Positions 29,301 to 35,202 of a stretch of DNA of 64,000 nucleotides are shown piece by piece. Source of the stretch: Flavobacterium cerinum (GTDB lineage Bacteria > Bacteroidota > Bacteroidia > Flavobacteriales > Flavobacteriaceae). Within the stretch, counting starts at the first letter, position 1; each line of letters starts with the position of its first letter. The notes beneath the pieces are model-generated. The model had not been told where the DNA came from. It made no database searches and saw only the letters and a list, made by a program, of their open reading frames with translations. The position numbers and the translations under genes are program-made. The stretch lies in contig NZ_SBII01000009.1 in assembly GCF_004028155.1 (NCBI RefSeq), positions 1 to 64,000 of the forward strand, read 5' to 3'.

Positions 29301-30612
29301 TGCTACTACTACTAAAGTAGATGTCGCTTGTAATGCGGGAACGAATGGATCGGCAACTGCAACTGCTGCTGGTGGTACTGCTCCTTATACGTACTCTTGG
29401 TCACCTTCTGGTGGAACTGCGGCTACGGCTACAGGTCTTACTGCAGGAACTTATACAGTAACAGTAACGGATGCTAAAGGATGTACAACAACAGCAACTG
29501 CTGTAATTGCTGAACCTACAGCATTAGCAAGTACTATCACAAAAGTTGACGTAGCTTGTAATGCAGGGACGAATGGATCGGCAACTGTAACAGCTACAGG
29601 TGGTACTGCTCCGTATACGTACTCTTGGTCTCCATCTGGAGGAACTGATGCAACAGCAACAGATCTTATTGCTGGTGAGTATACTGTAACAATAATAGAT
29701 GCTAACGGATGTACTATTACTAATAGTGTAACTATTAGTGAGCCTCTTGCTATCGTAATTATTACTAACCCGATAAATGTTAGTATTGAAACAAATGAAG
29801 ATGCTAACTACACAATTGATTCTACTAATGCTGACAGCTTCCAATGGCAGGTTACTAGTAATGGAACTGATTGGACTGATATTACAGATGGTGGTACAAA
29901 CCCAACATACTCAGGAGCTACAACAAATACATTGAATGTAACAGATATTCCTGTGAATTTTGATGGATATGAGTACAGAGTTCTTTTAACAAACGGAACA
30001 AACTGTGTTACTACATCAACGTTTGCGTTATTAACTGTTAACAATGATATTGAAGCAGTAGATGATGATTTCAGCGCAACTGTTATTAATGCAGGTATAG
30101 CAGGTATAGCAGGTGATGTTACTGCAAATGACTTATTAAACAATGCTCCTGTTAATGATACAGATATTACTATTACTGTAGTTAATAATGGCGGTTTAGC
30201 CGGTGTTACTATTGATGAAACAGGTGAACTTATGGTACCTACAACAGCTACGCAAGGAACATATACTGTAACCTATTCAATATGTGAAGTTGCAGATGCT
30301 ACAAATTGCAGCTCTGCTGAGGCTATAGTGGTGGTCTCTCCTCCACTAGAAAGAGAAGATTTCAAAATATTTAATGTAAGTATTTATCCTAACCCAGCTT
30401 CTACAGAAGTGTTTGTAAAAATCCCTGAATTTGCAACGTATTCTAATATTAAAATTACCGTTTATGATATGAACGGAAGGATTGTTAAAGAAAGTAATGT
30501 AACTACTGAAATTCAAACTGTAGACATTTCTAACTTAGAATCAGGCATTTATAACTTTAACATTGTTTCGGATAATGGTACAACCACAAAACGAATCGTT
30601 AAAAACAAATAA
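23344..30612 (+). CDS. Giant SprB-repeat surface protein with T9SS type A sorting domain
   Basis: The protein has 2422 residues with a signal peptide (residues 1-20, ending LHLVTAQ). Residues of about 21-195 form a beta-rich N-terminal domain. Residues 198-293 are fibronectin III-like (ATIERGIVWGTA, IHYRAYAKNSGGTSYG). Residues 295-2136 are 24 SprB-type repeats of about 77 residues (KTDVSCNGG, SATVTATGGT, YSW, GTYTVTVTDANGC). They are followed by an Ig-like domain (2137-2238), a cadherin- or VCBS-like domain (2240-2335) and a type A sorting domain (IYPNPASTEVFV to KRIVKNK). SprB itself is the mobile adhesin of gliding flavobacteria and has a type B sorting domain. This one shares the repeats but not that anchor, so it is better called an SprB-repeat protein than SprB. 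A role in adhesion is inferred. Confidence 0.9.
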   Translation: MKKNYFLLIFLFFCLHLVTAQTTETFETATTGASNFTNGTKTFNLTSSYLSFKVFPLANGGYNSSGKFIQVEDSAGPEGLGQTGTISDATGSFKVSSLWIYVTGNAGFTPGVTSNGLAGSITFRGKLAGITQFTVVKNTTGTNTGSALPGNGFMSINFATEGGSNNTNVIIDQLEIQLSNNYDYFAVDDFRFQNGAVAPTVTTTTATNTGAVKATMGGNVTADGGDATIERGIVWGTAVNPTTSNNKFQIGTGTGTFSGLVSSFPPSTLIHYRAYAKNSGGTSYGAGMTFTTNAALSATASYVAVSCNSGSNGTSTVVPSGGLPPYTYSWTPTGGTAATASGLSAGAYTCNITDSEGTVLAQYSPVFQPSLLGATTTKTNVSCNGGANGTATVTATGGTGTKTYSWSPSGGNAATASGLTPGTYTVTVTDANACTATATAIISEPTTALSATTTKTDVSCFGGSNGAATVTAVGGTGTKTYSWAPTGGTAATASGLTAGTYTVTVTDVNGCTTTATAVVGQPAIALSATATKTDVSCNGGTNGTATVTAVGGTGTKTYSWAPTGGTAAIASGLGAGTYTVTVTDANACTTTATAVIAQPAPLTATATKTDVSCNGGTNGSATVTATGGTGTKTYSWAPSGGTAATASGLIAGTYTVTVTDANGCTTTATAVVGQPAIALSATATKTDVSCFGGSNGTATVTATGGTGTKTYSWAPSGGTAATASGLIAGTYTVTVTDANGCITTATAVVGQPAIALSATATKTDVSCFGGSNGTATVTATGGTGTKTYSWAPTGGTAATASGLTAGTYTVTVTDANACITTATAIVGQPAIALSATTTKTDVSCFGGTNGTATVTAVGGTGTKTYSWAPTGGTAATASGLGAGTYTVTVTDANGCITTATAIVGQPAIALSATTTKTDVSCFGGTNGTATVTAVGGTGTKTYSWAPTGGTAATASGLGAGTYTVTVTDANGCTTTATAVVGQPAIALSATATKTDVSCNGGSNGTATVTAVGGTGTKTYSWAPSGGTNATASGLIAGTYTVTVTDANACTTTATAIVGQPAIALSATTTKTDVSCFNGTNGSATVTAVGGTGTKTYSWAPSGGTAATASGLGMGTYTVTVTDANGCTTTATAVIAQPAPLSATAAKTDVSCFGGSNGTATVTATGGTGTKTYSWAPSGGTGATASGLGIGTYTVTVIDANGCTATATAVISQPAIALSATATKTDVSCNGGSNGTATVTAVGGTGTKTYSWAPSGGTGATASGLGAGTYTVTVTDANACTTTATAVVGQPAIALSATATKTDVSCRGGSNGTATVTAVGGTGTKTYSWAPSGGTAATASGLGAGTYTVTVTDANACTTTATAVVGQPAIALSATATKTDVSCNGGTNGSATVTAVGGTGTKTYSWAPTGGTAATATGLGVGTYTVTVTDANGCTTTATAVIAQPATALSATTTKVDVSCNGGTTGSATVTATGGTGTKTYSWAPSGGTAATASGLGAGTYTVTVTDANACTTTATAVITQPATALSATTTKTDVSCNGGSNGSATVTATGGTGTKTYSWAPTGGTAATATGLIAGTYTVTVTDANACTTTATAVVGQPTALLATTTKTDVSCNGGTNGSATVTAVGGTGTKTYSWAPTGGTAATATGLGVGTYTVTVTDANGCTTTATAVVGQPTVLSATTTKVDVACNGGTNGSATAVPAGGTAPYTYSWSPSGGTAATATGLIAGTYTVTVTDAKGCTTTATAVIAQPTTALSATTTKVDVACNAGTNGSATAVPAGGTAPYTYLWSPSGGTAATATGFAPGTYTVTVTDAKGCTTTATAIIAQPATALSATTTKVDVACNAGTNGSATVTAAGGTAPYTYSWSNGGGTAATTSGRTAGTYTVTITDAKGCTTTATAIIAQPATALSATTTKVDVACNAGTNGSATVTAAGGTAPYTYSWSPSGGTAATATGLVAGTYTVTVTDAKGCTTTATAVIAQPATALSATTTKVDVACNAGTNGSATATAAGGTAPYTYSWSPSGGTAATATGLTAGTYTVTVTDAKGCTTTATAVIAEPTALASTITKVDVACNAGTNGSATVTATGGTAPYTYSWSPSGGTDATATDLIAGEYTVTIIDANGCTITNSVTISEPLAIVIITNPINVSIETNEDANYTIDSTNADSFQWQVTSNGTDWTDITDGGTNPTYSGATTNTLNVTDIPVNFDGYEYRVLLTNGTNCVTTSTFALLTVNNDIEAVDDDFSATVINAGIAGIAGDVTANDLLNNAPVNDTDITITVVNNGGLAGVTIDETGELMVPTTATQGTYTVTYSICEVADATNCSSAEAIVVVSPPLEREDFKIFNVSIYPNPASTEVFVKIPEFATYSNIKITVYDMNGRIVKESNVTTEIQTVDISNLESGIYNFNIVSDNGTTTKRIVKNK
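24226..29751 (+). repeat. 24 tandem SprB-type repeats (mostly 231-bp period)
   Basis: Most units are exactly 77 codons. Two sequence classes occur in blocks. Units 1-17 carry TGTKTYSWAP or a close variant with KTDVSC. Units 18-23 (from about 28373) carry TAPYTYSWSP with KVDVAC. The first unit (24226) and the last are the most diverged. Each unit keeps two cysteines (SC or AC, and GC or AC). Third-base differences are scattered, but long blocks are shared between non-adjacent units, consistent with recombination within the array. Confidence 0.92.
25799..26260 (+). repeat. Near-identical duplicate pair of SprB units
   Basis: The 231-bp segment starting at 25799 recurs at 26030. The first 203 bases match exactly, followed by a single T/A change (26002 versus 26233, synonymous GTT/GTA). 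The match then runs on to the codons after GGATGTA. This is the most recent duplication visible in the array. Confidence 0.9.
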
Positions 30613-30712
30613 TACTTTTTAAAATTGAAAAAAGGATTAGCAACTACTAAAGTATGGATAATACTGATTGGGGAACAGGATCTACTATTTAAGTAGTTGC
30701 AAAAGCCTTATA

Positions 30713-30748
30713 AAAAAAAGCATCCCATATGGGATGCTTTTTACTTTT
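30713..30748. terminator. Bidirectional terminator after SprB-repeat gene
   Basis: AAAAAGCATCCC pairs with GGGATGCTTTTT around ATAT. The core is a perfect palindrome with A and T runs on both sides. Confidence 0.88.
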
Positions 30749-30790
30749 AAACTATAGTGACTAGCTACTTAGCTAACTAATACTATAAAA

Positions 30791-30840
30791 TAATAACAAG
30801 AAAGCCTGCAGAAATATTTCTACAGGCTTTCTTGTTATTA
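30791..30840. terminator. Long hairpin with 18-bp perfect arms
   Basis: TAATAACAAGAAAGCCTG (30791-30808) is the exact reverse complement of 30823-30840. One mismatch and five more pairs extend the stem almost to the centre. It can act as a terminator in either direction, although it follows another complete terminator by only about 45 nt. Confidence 0.6.
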
Positions 30841-30925
30841 AAACATTTTTAAAAACTTTTAGAGTTTGCTACTCTAAAATGATATAAAATATTTGAGGGA
30901 AAAATACTAAGAGAAAAATTTATGG

Positions 30926-30966
30926 CAAAAAAAAAGAGCAGCGGCTTACTACCTCGCTGCTCTAAC
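30926..30966 (-). terminator. Minus-strand terminator about 290 nt beyond the module 2 regulator
   Basis: On the minus strand AGAGCAGCG pairs with CGCTGCTCT around an 11-nt loop and is followed by a T-run. No minus-strand gene ends close to it; the nearest is the regulator ending at 31258. That implies either a long 3' leader-like tail or a separate short minus-strand transcript. Confidence 0.65.
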
Positions 30967-31195
30967 ATCTAATAAAATTTAATACTACTATTAAAAGTCT
31001 TTTTCTCCAAAAAAAACAGACAGGATAACTCGAAATTGGGTTCTAGTAAATAAGTCTTTTTGGGGGCGAAAAACTTTATATTTACCCTGTCTTGCTTTTT
31101 ATTGGTATATTATTAATGTGTTTTCAATTTGAAAAACTACATTATTTTTCACTTGTTTTGTTAAGTCAAAATTCAGCATAAATCGAACAAGAGAA

Positions 31196-31239
31196 CAGGT
31201 AGAAATTACCTGTTGTGAAAAAACAGGTAAAAATACGTG
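31196..31239. promoter_or_regulatory. Three-half-site ACAGGTA inverted-repeat cluster
   Basis: AACAGGTA, TACCTGTT and AACAGGTA follow one another with 5-nt and then about 7-nt spacers, making two overlapping inverted repeats. The third half-site continues into ACAGGTAAAAATACGTG, which is shared with 21604-21620 apart from one base. It looks like a protein-binding site, but it lies between convergent genes with no downstream start nearby. Confidence 0.4.
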
Positions 31240-31257
31240 TTAATAAAATTTTAAAAT

Positions 31258-31932
31258 TTAGATTACCGGAAGCTCTTCTACTTTAATAATTTCATGCTGT
31301 ATGGCATAAATTACAAGTCCTGCAATGTTTTTCGCACCGGTTTTAGCAAACAGGTTGTTTTTGTGTCCTTCTGTGGTACGCTGTGTTATAAATAGCATAT
31401 CTCCTATTTCTTTAGCTGTCTTTTGCTGACAAATAAGTCTAAGCACATCTATTTCCCTATCAGATAAAAGGCCTTCCTCCTGTAACATTGGTTTAGGAGC
31501 TTTGGTAGGGATTTGTTCTCTTATGGTAGCCAACTGATCGTCTTTAAAATAATATCCCTGTTTGTGAACAATACGGATAATATCTACCAGCTCAACAGGA
31601 GAAATACCCTTTGGTAAAAAAGCAGATACCCCGGTTTTTAGCATAAAACCCATGAACATTCGCTGGTAATGAGATGAAACAACGATGATCTTTATATCGG
31701 GATAATTTTCTTTTATATGCTGAGTCACTTCAATACCGTCCATGCCTGTCATTTTGAGATCAAGCAATATTATTTGCGGTAATTTGGCAGCTAAAGGAAG
31801 TGAGGCAATTAATTCTTCTCCACTTCCGGCAGTTAAAACTACATCAATGCCCTCACGATTTTGCAGATATCCTTGTAAAAGGCTTACAATTAAAGCATCA
31901 TCATCTGTAATGGCAATAGATATGTTTTCCAT
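31258..31932 (-). CDS. NarL/FixJ-type response regulator (module 2)
   Basis: The 224-residue product has a receiver domain with Asp10-Asp11-Asp12, phosphoacceptor Asp58 in LLDLKM and Lys in FLPKGISP. The LuxR HTH is LLSDREIDVLRLICQQ then ITQRTTEGHKNN. It is the paralogue of the regulator at 18924 and, as in that module, lies just behind its kinase (11-nt gap). Recognition helices differ (TQRTTEGHKNN here, SSRTVEGHRNN there), so the two may bind related but not identical sites. The target genes are unknown. Confidence 0.92.
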   Translation of the reverse strand: MENISIAITDDDALIVSLLQGYLQNREGIDVVLTAGSGEELIASLPLAAKLPQIILLDLKMTGMDGIEVTQHIKENYPDIKIIVVSSHYQRMFMGFMLKTGVSAFLPKGISPVELVDIIRIVHKQGYYFKDDQLATIREQIPTKAPKPMLQEEGLLSDREIDVLRLICQQKTAKEIGDMLFITQRTTEGHKNNLFAKTGAKNIAGLVIYAIQHEIIKVEELPVI

Positions 31933-31943
31933 AAGTAAATATT

Positions 31944-32696
31944 TTATATAATAGTAGCAATAATAGTTGTGGTTCCTTTACCAGGACTTGATTTTACTTT
32001 ATGTGACGCATTTAGATACTGCATTCTTAGTTCCTGATTGTTAAGTCCAAGTCCTTTTTTAAGCTGAGAAGTATCAAATCCGCACCCGTTATCTTTAACA
32101 GCTAAAGTAAGACATTTTTCTGTATGTCGTAAGTGCACGTATACAGTATCTGCTTTAGCATGTTTTAAAATATTTACTAATAGCTCCTGTACAACACGTA
32201 TCAATTGTATTTTAGATGTTGCGGGAAGATCAATATCGGTACGTATATCTGTATAATATATAATCTTTAATTTTTGCTTCCAGGGGTTGAGCAAATCTTC
32301 TATCAACTCCTGGATTTTAGAATATTCCAATAAAGGGGGTGTAAGATCATGAGATATTCTACGGGCTTCTGCAATGCTTTCTTCCATTAGTCCATCTAAT
32401 TCTGCAACAGCTGCCCCAATTTGGCTTTTCATTCGTATCACAACAAGCTTACCTATAAGGCTGTCATGTAAATCACCCGCTATACGCATGCGTTCTTTTT
32501 CCTGCGCATGTAAGTTGGTTTCAATAAGTTTTTTTTGATGGTCCAGCCGTATACTATTTTCTTTAAGGTTGGCCTCAGTCATACGTTTATAACCTGAATG
32601 CAATATCCTTATTACAAAAAAGAGAAGTGTAATAATGAATACAATTACTATTGCGATCCAAAAAGCTATTACTTCAGGATTCTGCCATTTTTCCAT
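31944..32696 (-). CDS. HisKA_3-type sensor histidine kinase (module 2)
   Basis: The start at 32696 (MEKWQNPEVIAFWIAIVIVF, 250 residues) is preferred. The longer frame to 32753 lies deeper inside the upstream gene and adds a doubtful hydrophobic lead. There is one membrane helix (residues 8-32) and a phosphoacceptor box RMRIAGDLHDSLIGKL with His77. The ATPase domain has ELLVNILKHAKAD, VKDNGCGFDTSQ and KGLGLNNQELR. Like its paralogue at 19605 it has no extracytoplasmic sensor. It overlaps the 7-TM gene by about 28 nt, so it probably receives input from that protein. Confidence 0.88.
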   Translation of the reverse strand: MEKWQNPEVIAFWIAIVIVFIITLLFFVIRILHSGYKRMTEANLKENSIRLDHQKKLIETNLHAQEKERMRIAGDLHDSLIGKLVVIRMKSQIGAAVAELDGLMEESIAEARRISHDLTPPLLEYSKIQELIEDLLNPWKQKLKIIYYTDIRTDIDLPATSKIQLIRVVQELLVNILKHAKADTVYVHLRHTEKCLTLAVKDNGCGFDTSQLKKGLGLNNQELRMQYLNASHKVKSSPGKGTTTIIATII

Positions 32697-33316
32697 ATAG
32701 AATAAATTAAAAACAAATAAAATAGTACTGTTATAATTAAAATTCCTAACCAAAAATAAAACTGTAATCCTGCAGATTTATTAATTATAAAATTATATGG
32801 CAAAAAGAAAATTAAATTAACGGAGAAAAAAAATAGAATTACTGCATTTAAACGAAAATTATCCCATTTCGATTCTTTAAATATATTAATTTTTTCATGA
32901 AAAAATGAAAGGACTAAAGTTATCACAATAAAATCATCAACAACTTTAGCATAGGTTTGAAACTGCTTGACATCAATTTTAAAGACTAAAATCTCCCAAA
33001 TAATATAAAGCACACCTGCAATACTAAGCCCTAATACCAGCCTGTGCCGTGCTTTAAATATATATTTATAATAAAAATAGACAAACACTACCAACTCTAT
33101 AAGACTATAAACAAGCAGGACAAAAAGGTTATTTCCAAAATAAGCAAATATCCTGCTTGTAATATCTACAATTAGCAGTATTAATAAATACCACGTAATT
33201 GCTTTATGAATAAGATTGAGTGACTTGAAATAATAAAATCCAATGCAAAGCCCCACTAATAACACAGCGGGAGACAAAAAGCCCATTAATTGTACAATTT
33301 CAGAAAAAGTCATCAA
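32669..33316 (-). CDS. Seven-transmembrane protein coupled to histidine kinase (module 2)
   Basis: The 215-residue product has the same length as its counterpart at 20357. Seven hydrophobic stretches are visible near residues 11-29, 38-58, 63-83, 92-112, 122-140, 152-172 and 180-204, and there is a basic C-terminus (KNGRILK). No enzyme or binding motif is recognised. It lies 11 nt after the lead gene of the operon and overlaps the kinase gene. The repeated pairing of a 7-TM protein with a kinase lacking a sensor domain supports a receptor-like role, which remains inference. Confidence 0.75.
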   Translation of the reverse strand: MMTFSEIVQLMGFLSPAVLLVGLCIGFYYFKSLNLIHKAITWYLLILLIVDITSRIFAYFGNNLFVLLVYSLIELVVFVYFYYKYIFKARHRLVLGLSIAGVLYIIWEILVFKIDVKQFQTYAKVVDDFIVITLVLSFFHEKINIFKESKWDNFRLNAVILFFFSVNLIFFLPYNFIINKSAGLQFYFWLGILIITVLFYLFLIYSIWKNGRILK

Positions 33317-33327
33317 ATATATATTCG

Positions 33328-33921
33328 TTATGGTAATAAATAAAAACTATGAGGAAGAAGACTTGCACTAAATGGTGGTACAGAAGTTACAAAATCATCA
33401 TAATATATTTGTTTCCCCATATTATTGGTAACAATCAAATCAACTTCATAACCACCCGGCATTTCCGGTTTAACCTTTAGTCCAAAGGTTACCTGGGCAT
33501 CAAGACATTCAAAATCCTGTGATGGAATTGAAAATGCCATAAAAATACCTGTCTGGGATGCTACCTGAACCGGAACCCACGTTTTGTAATTTTTCTTCCA
33601 GGCGTTTATTCTCTTTTTTGCCTCAATATCTGTAATTCTGTCTTCTTCACCGCCCAATAAAAACCTTATCGGACATACTGTGGTATATTTATTGATTTCT
33701 TCACTGTACTCTTGCGTATCATATGCCGATGGGATAAGGAAAAAGTAAAGTTTACCTTCATATATCCCCGGATACGCATGAATTGCAGGTGATTCTTTTG
33801 GGTAATCAGGAAATTCAAATGTAAAAAAGTTACCTTGGTCTAAATAGTTTAAAAGCAATGTGCTATCCGGTCGGATAGCTTCCCAAGCTGCAATGCTTTC
33901 TTTGATAGTCATTGAATCCAT
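33328..33921 (-). CDS. Soluble protein of unknown function, first gene of module 2
   Basis: The 197-residue product has no signal peptide or membrane segment. It contains MTIKESIAAWEAIR, YEGKLYFFLIPSAYDTQEYS, CPIRFLLGG and a proline-rich end (PPFSASLLPHSFYLLP). It occupies the same place as the 117-residue protein at 21004 and shares an ITLE/MTIKE-type start with a tryptophan helix plus an F-L-I-P-x-x-D element. The rest does not align by eye. I do not recognise a family. A perfect -7 box TAATTTTG on the minus strand (33987-33980) lies 58 nt upstream and may drive the module. Confidence 0.7.
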   Translation of the reverse strand: MDSMTIKESIAAWEAIRPDSTLLLNYLDQGNFFTFEFPDYPKESPAIHAYPGIYEGKLYFFLIPSAYDTQEYSEEINKYTTVCPIRFLLGGEEDRITDIEAKKRINAWKKNYKTWVPVQVASQTGIFMAFSIPSQDFECLDAQVTFGLKVKPEMPGGYEVDLIVTNNMGKQIYYDDFVTSVPPFSASLLPHSFYLLP

Positions 33922-34226
33922 AAAAATATTTGAGTTGATTAATAATAAGTGATTGATAAATATTTTAGTAAGAATTTAACAAAATTAAGGTTTTTAACCT
34001 GAGAAACAGGATATGAAGATAACAAATTATCTTAACCTTCCAGTTAATAAATTATATGGGGGCTGTAAGCGTTTTGGCTTCATGGATTTATGATTCTAAA
34101 AAAAACTTTTTAAACTATGCATAGTACCTTGTAACTCCTGAAAATCGCTTTAAATTCATAAAAAACTTTTTATTTAACAAGTAATTACTTTAAAATAGTG
34201 TTTTCATTTTGTCTTAAGGTAGAAAT
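33922..34226. other. 305-bp intergenic region upstream of module 2
   Basis: This is AT-rich and carries no open frame of note. It contains a minus-strand -7 box TAATTTTG (33987-33980), likely for module 2. I see no terminator hairpin with a T-run for the upstream YchJ gene and none of the ACGTA motif found at 21568 and 31223. Confidence 0.5.
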
Positions 34227-34613
34227 TTAATATTCGCCATCTACATAATACCAATTTCCATCTTCGTTATGAAAAGTAGATTTTTCATGATGTATTTGTG
34301 CCTTTAGCCTGTTATCAAGATAATAAGCCTTAAATTCAACAACTGTAAGTGTTGTATTTAATATCTCCAATTTTAGCCATTGGTTGCTTTTTGCCCAATC
34401 CATTATAGCCGACTTACTATAGTTTTTTCTTTCTTTCGGAGCCGTAGTAGCCCATAAATAATCTGCTGCATGAATTGCATAAGCAGAGTAACGTGAACGC
34501 ATAAGTGCTTCGGCAGTTGGGGCTTTCTTGGCACCAATTATATAAGGTTCGCAACAATCTGAAAACATGTTTTCAGATCCGCAGTAACATTTCAAATCTG
34601 TATTAACAGTCAT
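34227..34613 (-). CDS. YchJ family (UPF0225) SEC-C zinc-motif protein
   Basis: The 128-residue product begins with the SEC-C metal-binding motif CYCGSENMFSDCCEPY (Cys-x-Cys then Cys-Cys). It continues with APTAEALMRSRYSAYAIHAADYLWATT, the diagnostic stretch of the YchJ family, and an NTF2-like second half ending FHNEDGNWYYVDGEY. Length and order match the family. The biochemical role of YchJ proteins is unknown. It lies 4 nt after the CheB gene and is the last gene of the signalling cluster, perhaps by chance. Confidence 0.9.
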   Translation of the reverse strand: MTVNTDLKCYCGSENMFSDCCEPYIIGAKKAPTAEALMRSRYSAYAIHAADYLWATTAPKERKNYSKSAIMDWAKSNQWLKLEILNTTLTVVEFKAYYLDNRLKAQIHHEKSTFHNEDGNWYYVDGEY

Positions 34614-34617
34614 TAAT

Positions 34618-35202
34618 TTATGAATTGATCAGGGTGATAAATTTTAATATATGCTCAATATCTAAAATATAATCCGGTGCTGTATAAGTTATCGCATTTT
34701 GAGGCATAGTAGGCATTTGCGCCGACTCTGGATTTTGTACTACTGTAGTACCCCCTGCCTTTTTAATTGCCAATAGCCCTTCGGTTCCGTCAGCATTTGC
34801 TCCCGATAACAATAAGCCAACCAGGCTTTTCCCATATATCTCTGCAGCCGATTCAAACGATACATCTATACTTGGTCTGCTGTAATTTACTTTTTCGGAA
34901 ATGTCGAGAGATAAAACATCATTTTTTTCGAATAGCAGATGATAATCTGATGGGGCAACATATAAATACCCCGGTAAAAGCGGTGTTTTATCCTCTACTT
35001 CTCTAACCGGTATGTTTGTCTTTATGGCTATTAATTCTTCCAGTGTTGTATCTTCTGTACTTTTTCTATGCAATACTAATACAATTGCAAAAGATGGAAG
35101 AGTATTTAAACCCGGTAGTATCTTCATAAGTACTTCCAGGCTTCCAGCCGAACCACCTATAATTAAAAGTTTACAGCCCGAAATTATTCTGTTTTTCTCC
35201 AT
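34618..35202 (-). CDS. CheB-type protein-glutamate methylesterase domain protein (stand-alone)
   Basis: The 194-residue product consists only of the CheB methylesterase domain, with no receiver. The catalytic triad positions are visible: Ser18 in IIGGSAGS, His45 in LVLHRKS and Asp138 in LLLSGANADGTEG. CheB normally removes methyl groups from chemoreceptors. No chemoreceptor, CheA or CheW is in the window, and the gene overlaps CheR by 19 nt in a cluster of hybrid kinases. It may act on glutamates of the coiled coil in the hybrid kinase at 36393, as proposed for similar non-chemotaxis clusters. This is inference. Confidence 0.9.
   Translation of the reverse strand: MEKNRIISGCKLLIIGGSAGSLEVLMKILPGLNTLPSFAIVLVLHRKSTEDTTLEELIAIKTNIPVREVEDKTPLLPGYLYVAPSDYHLLFEKNDVLSLDISEKVNYSRPSIDVSFESAAEIYGKSLVGLLLSGANADGTEGLLAIKKAGGTTVVQNPESAQMPTMPQNAITYTAPDYILDIEHILKFITLINS

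Larger units (their letters stand above)
30613..31257. other. 645-bp convergent intergenic region with three hairpins and an inverted-repeat motif cluster
   Basis: No gene is supported here. Reading left to right it contains an inverted repeat GCAACTACT/AGTAGTTGC (30640-30648 and 30692-30700), a perfect terminator (30713-30748) and a long hairpin (30791-30840). Next come a minus-strand terminator (30926-30966), about 230 bp of AT-rich sequence with nothing recognised, and a cluster of ACAGGTA half-sites (31196-31239). Its length and content are unusual for a gap between convergent genes. Confidence 0.6.

Noticed and set aside
24226..29751. Regular direct repeats that could be mistaken for a CRISPR array or satellite DNA
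   Set aside because: The 231-bp period is in frame throughout, encodes SprB-type domains in one long open frame with a signal peptide and sorting domain, and has no short repeat/unique spacer structure.
28702..29844. Open frames on the minus strand opposite the SprB-repeat gene
   Set aside because: They are Ser/Arg/Cys-rich shadows of the repetitive coding strand with no promoter, start context or domain.
23344..30612. Assignment as SprB, the gliding adhesin
   Set aside because: It shares SprB repeats but is smaller, has a type A rather than type B sorting domain, and no gliding genes such as sprC, sprD or sprF adjoin it.
30655..30693. 12-codon frame (MDNTDWGTGSTI) inside an inverted repeat GCAACTACT/AGTAGTTGC
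   Set aside because: Too short to judge, with no ribosome-binding context; noted only because it fills the loop of the repeat.
31099..31179. 26-codon minus-strand frame in the convergent gap after module 2
   Set aside because: No promoter or family support; more likely non-coding.
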